The translations under genes and the position numbers were made by a program. This document shows positions 7,064 through 9,960 of a DNA stretch of 9,960 bases, in pieces. The notes under the pieces were generated by a model, which was not told the origin of the DNA, ran no database searches, and saw only the letters and a list, made by a program, of their open reading frames with translations. The DNA is taken from assembly GCA_022705125.1 (NCBI GenBank), contig JAKJFB010000077.1:1-9960 (forward strand). Direction: 5' to 3'. The stretch comes from Pseudomonadota bacterium. Lineage in GTDB: Bacteria; Pseudomonadota; Gammaproteobacteria; Pseudomonadales; UBA5518. Each line of letters starts with the position of its first letter. The stretch's first letter is position 1.

Positions 7064-8340
7064 CTGCGTTCCACGCGGTTCTTGCCCCCGGCCTTGGCGC
7101 GGCGCAGTGCCGCGTCGGCGCGATGCACCACGTTGACCGGGTCGGTGTCGTCGGCGGCCAGTTCCGCCACGCCGGCACTGAAAGTGAGCGTGATGCGCCG
7201 CGAGCCGAGCGGCACTCCGGCGATGGACGCGCGCACGCGCTCCAGCAGCTGCGCGGCCGCGCCGGCCGCGCAACCGGGCATGAGCACCACGAACTCCTCG
7301 CCCCCGTAGCGGGCCACCAGGTCGACCGCGCGCGTCTGCGCGCGCAGCGCGGCGGCGAATTCCGCGAGCACCTCGTCGCCCGCGATGACGCCGTGCCGCT
7401 TGTTGATGGGCCCGAAATCGTCCAGATCGATGACCGCCAGTGCGAGCTCGCTGCCGTAGCGTCGCGCGCGGCCGAACTCTCGCGCGATCGCCTCGAAGAG
7501 CTGGCGGCGGTTCGCCACGCCGGTCAGCGGATCGGTGCCCGCGAGCTCCTCGAGGCGCTTGTTGGCGGTTTCCAGCGCTGCGCTGCTTTCCTCGAGGTCG
7601 GCGTTGAGGCGCGCCAGTTCGGCGGTGCGCAGCTCCAGCTTGCGGTTGTTGCTCTCGAGTCTGGCGTTGGCCTCGGTCAGTGCCGCCGAGCGCAGTTCGA
7701 GCTCGTAGGCGGTGATGAAAGCGTTGTGTCGACCGGTTTCGATCGCCACCGCGATATAGGCGAACACCGCGGTGCAGGCGCCGACCACCGACAGCCACAG
7801 GGCGGTGGCGCCATTGTCCAGCCCGCCGTACAGCACGATGCCGGGTGCGGCGCAGCCAAATGCGCATAGTTGCAGGGCGACAGCGCGCGCAGCGGCGGTG
7901 CTGTGGAATATCGCAACCGGCAGGCAGACCAGCAGGTAGCCGGTGAGGTCGCCCTTGGTTGCATCCAGCGTCGCCAGGGCGCCCGCGCCCGGCATCAGCA
8001 GCGCCATCCAGGCGTCGTCGAGCAGCGTGCGCACGCGCGCCCTGCGCGTGAGCGGTCCCGGGTCCGCAAGCAGTGCGAGCAGGGCAATGCATCCCAGGTA
8101 GGCGAAGACCAGGACGAAGCGTTCGGGTGGCGCGAGCGCGCCATCGGCGCGCAGCGAGCCGCTCAGGAAGTGCGACAGGCCGAGCCCCGCCGCGACGCAC
8201 AGCAACGCCAGGGCGAATCGCCGGCGCCAGTGGGCGTTCACGCCCGGGCGCTGCGCGAGGTAGGCGGTCTGGGCCGGGTCGCTGGTTGCGGACATCTCTG
8301 GGCTCGATGAAAGGCTGGGTATGGGCCCCGCGAGGCTCAT
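7060..8340 (-). CDS. Membrane diguanylate cyclase (GGDEF domain)
   Basis: The 426-residue protein makes c-di-GMP from two GTP. Residues about 40-200 form roughly six membrane helices (for example FVLVFAYLGCIALLALL, LLVCLPVAIF, WLSVVGACTAVFAYIAVAIE) of a sensor region I cannot name. Residues 212-266 form a coiled coil rich in Leu, Glu and Arg. The GGDEF domain starts at DPLTGVANRRQLF (270-282); its active-site loop is GGEEF at 346-350, an active variant. An inhibitory RxxD site (RAVD, 337-340) lies five residues before it, so product feedback is expected. Asp305 and Asn313 are kept, but the usual Lys after DxDxF is Gly310. The ATG at 8340 has no strong ribosome binding site; ATG 8295 (MSATSDPAQ) is an alternative. 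It is followed by the MATE gene in a 4-nt overlap. Confidence 0.93.
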   Translation of the reverse strand: MSLAGPIPSLSSSPEMSATSDPAQTAYLAQRPGVNAHWRRRFALALLCVAAGLGLSHFLSGSLRADGALAPPERFVLVFAYLGCIALLALLADPGPLTRRARVRTLLDDAWMALLMPGAGALATLDATKGDLTGYLLVCLPVAIFHSTAAARAVALQLCAFGCAAPGIVLYGGLDNGATALWLSVVGACTAVFAYIAVAIETGRHNAFITAYELELRSAALTEANARLESNNRKLELRTAELARLNADLEESSAALETANKRLEELAGTDPLTGVANRRQLFEAIAREFGRARRYGSELALAVIDLDDFGPINKRHGVIAGDEVLAEFAAALRAQTRAVDLVARYGGEEFVVLMPGCAAGAAAQLLERVRASIAGVPLGSRRITLTFSAGVAELAADDTDPVNVVHRADAALRRAKAGGKNRVERS

Positions 8341-8369
8341 TCAGGATAGACGTCGTGCTGCGGCCCGGC

Positions 8370-8384
8370 CCGGCGCAGCGCCGG
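8370..8384. repeat. GC-rich perfect palindrome upstream of the diguanylate cyclase
   Basis: CCGGCGC-A-GCGCCGG is a perfect 7-bp inverted repeat around a single A, 30 bp upstream of the diguanylate cyclase ATG. In RNA a 1-nt loop is impossible, so the hairpin would open by one or two pairs. It could be a regulator site, a leader hairpin, or a chance product of GC-rich sequence. The rest of 8341-8440 holds no gene that I can support. Confidence 0.35.
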
Positions 8385-8472
8385 TTCGCGGGGCGAATTG
8401 GCCCGGAACGCGGCCCGACGACTGGTGATGCCATCCAAATGCGCAGAAATTCATCGCTTTCATTACGAATTA

Positions 8473-8501
8473 TTGTGTCTCGACGGGAAGGAGAATATTA
8501 T
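8473..8501 (+). promoter_or_regulatory. Candidate promoter of the acyl-CoA synthetase gene
   Basis: TTGTGT at 8473-8478 and TATTAT at 8496-8501 are separated by exactly 17 bp. The -10 box matches five of six consensus bases and the -35 box three of six. The stretch 8440-8530 is markedly AT-rich compared with its surroundings. A start near 8508 would give a leader of about 43 nt that begins at the repeat cluster 8510-8537. A promoter for the divergent cyclase gene should also lie in 8341-8550, but I could not identify it. Confidence 0.45.
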
Positions 8502-8509
8502 TTGCGTTT

Positions 8510-8537
8510 ATTTCTACAAATAGAAGTGCGATTTCTA
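8510..8537 (+). repeat. Three-part ATTTCTA/TAGAAGT/ATTTCTA repeat before the ribosome binding site
   Basis: ATTTCTA occurs at 8510-8516 and again at 8531-8537, 21 bp apart. Between them, TAGAAGT at 8521-8527 is the near-complement of both. It can pair with the left copy (4-nt loop CAAA) or the right copy (3-nt loop GCG), each with one G-T pair, so the two stems exclude each other. The right copy ends two bases before GGGAGG (8540-8545). As DNA, the spacing of two helical turns would also suit a dimeric repressor. Confidence 0.45.
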
Positions 8538-8550
8538 GCGGGAGGCTCGA

Positions 8551-9960
8551 ATGGCGGACGGAACGGCTTTGCCACTGGTCATGCCCGGGCTGCTGGCATG
8601 GGCGGCTGCGCGCCACAGTGAGCGCATCGCGCTGCGTGACGGTGAGGTCACGCTGGATTTCATCACGCTGGCGGCGCGGGCCCGCGACGCGTCCCGGGCT
8701 TTCCTCGCCGCCGGTATCCGTCGCGGCGACCGTTTCGCGATCTGGGCGCCCAACCGCTACGAATGGATCCTGGCGGCCCTTGGCGCGCAGAACATCGGCG
8801 CGATCCTGGTGCCGCTCAACACGCGCATGAAGGGCGCCGAGGCGGCGTACATCCTCGAGCGCAGCGGCGCGCGACTGCTGTTCACGGTCGGCGAGTTCGC
8901 GGGTAACCGCTACCCGGAAATGCTGACAGGTATCGCGCTGCCGGCGCTCGAGCGCACCGTGCTGTTCGGCGAGGCCGCCGGCGGCCCGGGCGGATGGGAA
9001 GACTTCGTGGCCGCGGGCCGCGCCGTGAGCGATGCCGAGGTGCGGGCGGCCGAGACGGCGGTCATGCCGGACGACACGCTCGACCTGATGTTCACCTCCG
9101 GCACCACCGGCAAGCCCAAGGGCGTGATGACCGGGCATGCGCAGAACATCCGTTCCTTCGACACCTGGGGCCGCACCGTAGGGCTCGGCGCCGACGACAA
9201 CTACCTGATCATCAACCCCTTCTTCCATTCCTTCGGCTACAAGGCCGGGTGGCTGGCCGCGATCATCCGCGGCGCGCGCATCCTGCCGGTGGCCAGCTTC
9301 GACGTGGATCAGGTGCTGCGGCGCATCCAGTTCGAGCGCGTGAGCATGCTGCCCGGGCCGCCCACGATCTACCAGTCGCTGCTCGCGCATCCCGAGCGCC
9401 AGAGTTACGACCTGTCCTCGCTCCGGCTCGCGGTCACCGGCGCGGCGGCGGTTCCGGTCGACCTGATCCGGCGCATGCGCAGCGAACTGGGTTTTCGCAC
9501 CGTGTTGACGGCCTATGGCCTCACCGAGACCTGCGGCGTGGTCACGATCACCGGCGCCGAGGACGAGCCCGAGCTGATCGCGACCACCGCGGGGCGCGCG
9601 ATGCCCGGCGTGGAGGTGATCTGCGTGAACAGCGCCGGAGAGCCGGTGCCGGCGGGTGAGCCCGGCGAGGTCTGCGTGCGCGGCTTCAACGTCATGCAGG
9701 GCTATTTCGACGATCCCGAGGCAACCGCAGAGGCGATCACGCCGGACGGCTGGCTGAAGACCGGCGACATCGGCGTGCTGAACGAGGCGGGCTATCTGCG
9801 CATCACCGACCGCATCAAGGACATGTTCATCGTCGGCGGCTTCAACTGCTATCCGGCCGAAGTCGAGCGCATCCTCACGGCCCATCCGGCCATCGCCCAG
9901 GTGGCGGTGATCGGCGTGCCCGACGAGCGCCAGGGTGAAGTCGGCAAGGCCTTCGTGGTG
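8551..9960 (+). CDS. Acyl-CoA synthetase (AMP-forming), FadD3-like, 3' end beyond window
   Basis: 470 residues are visible; family members have about 510-540, so the C-terminus is missing. It is an ANL-superfamily ligase that activates a carboxylic acid as an acyl-adenylate and then its CoA thioester. Motifs in order: phosphate loop FTSGTTGKPKG (181-191), INPFFHSFGYKAG (221-233), AVTGAAAVP (294-302), AYGLTE (321-326), GWLKTGD (400-406), and the hinge TDRIKDMFIVGGFNCYPAEVE (419-439). The catalytic C-terminal Lys would lie past the edge. The FFHSFGYKAG, LPGPPTIYQSLL and IVGGFNxYPAE segments resemble FadD3, the CoA ligase for the steroid C/D-ring acid HIP, but this is from memory and a general medium-chain ligase remains possible. 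The start is fixed by GGGAGG five bases upstream. There is no signal peptide, so it is cytoplasmic. Confidence 0.92.
   Translation, partial: MADGTALPLVMPGLLAWAAARHSERIALRDGEVTLDFITLAARARDASRAFLAAGIRRGDRFAIWAPNRYEWILAALGAQNIGAILVPLNTRMKGAEAAYILERSGARLLFTVGEFAGNRYPEMLTGIALPALERTVLFGEAAGGPGGWEDFVAAGRAVSDAEVRAAETAVMPDDTLDLMFTSGTTGKPKGVMTGHAQNIRSFDTWGRTVGLGADDNYLIINPFFHSFGYKAGWLAAIIRGARILPVASFDVDQVLRRIQFERVSMLPGPPTIYQSLLAHPERQSYDLSSLRLAVTGAAAVPVDLIRRMRSELGFRTVLTAYGLTETCGVVTITGAEDEPELIATTAGRAMPGVEVICVNSAGEPVPAGEPGEVCVRGFNVMQGYFDDPEATAEAITPDGWLKTGDIGVLNEAGYLRITDRIKDMFIVGGFNCYPAEVERILTAHPAIAQVAVIGVPDERQGEVGKAFVV

Noticed and set aside
5324..7309. A 661-residue open frame on the plus strand
   Set aside because: It runs antisense to the MATE and cyclase genes and beyond the M48 frame. 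Its composition is dominated by Arg, Gln, His and Ala with no domain, as expected of a shadow in GC-rich DNA.
7064..8434. Upstream extension of the MATE frame to give 915 residues
   Set aside because: The extra part overlaps the whole cyclase gene in another frame and is Arg/Pro/Gly-rich without a fold. It is not a cyclase-MATE fusion.
8470..9885. A 471-residue minus-strand open frame
   Set aside because: It is antisense to the acyl-CoA synthetase, which has full motifs and a good ribosome binding site. The His/Asp/Arg-rich product is a codon-bias shadow.

Overview
The window is 9.96 kb of high-GC, densely coded bacterial chromosome. FabV-type enoyl-ACP reductase, YbjQ/UPF0145 proteins, an M48 protease with an ENPRIPEGIN-like N-terminus and a TM-GGDEF protein together suggest a gammaproteobacterium. 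That placement is inference, because no rRNA or marker gene is present. I see no mobile element, tRNA, CRISPR array or phage gene.

Layout, left to right. (1) 1-513, minus: N-terminal half of an AEC-family permease, cut by the window edge and divergent from fabV. (2) 633-2656, plus: fabV followed by an LACTB2-like MBL hydrolase, joined by an ATGA overlap and probably driven by a promoter with a perfect TATAAT box at 582-587. (3) 2672-3855, minus: one gene for a single-pass membrane protein (helical N-domain, TM, Pro/Ala linker, TPR-like C-domain), split into two frames in this sequence. (4) 3856-4098: AT-rich divergent intergenic region. (5) 4099-5622, plus: a compact three-gene operon of a soluble YbjQ-family protein, a membrane-anchored YbjQ-like protein and an M48 metallopeptidase. 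The M48 gene also carries a frame break, just after its N-terminal membrane segment. (6) 5649-5673: overlapping inverted repeats between convergent operons. (7) 5687-8340, minus: a membrane diguanylate cyclase followed by a MATE transporter, joined by a TTGA stop/start overlap. (8) 8341-8550: divergent intergenic region with a GC palindrome, a candidate promoter and a three-part repeat next to the ribosome binding site of the next gene. (9) 8551-9960, plus: an acyl-CoA synthetase resembling FadD3, cut by the right edge.

Functionally the window holds lipid metabolism (FabV, acyl-CoA ligase), envelope proteins (YbjQ/YbjQ-TM/M48, TM-TPR protein), transport (AEC, MATE) and c-di-GMP signalling. 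Three gene pairs share 4-nt stop/start overlaps, pointing to translational coupling. The best candidates for an undescribed unit are the YbjQ/YbjQ-TM/M48 operon and the coupled diguanylate cyclase-MATE pair. The two frame breaks within about 2 kb need checking first, since they may be assembly errors.
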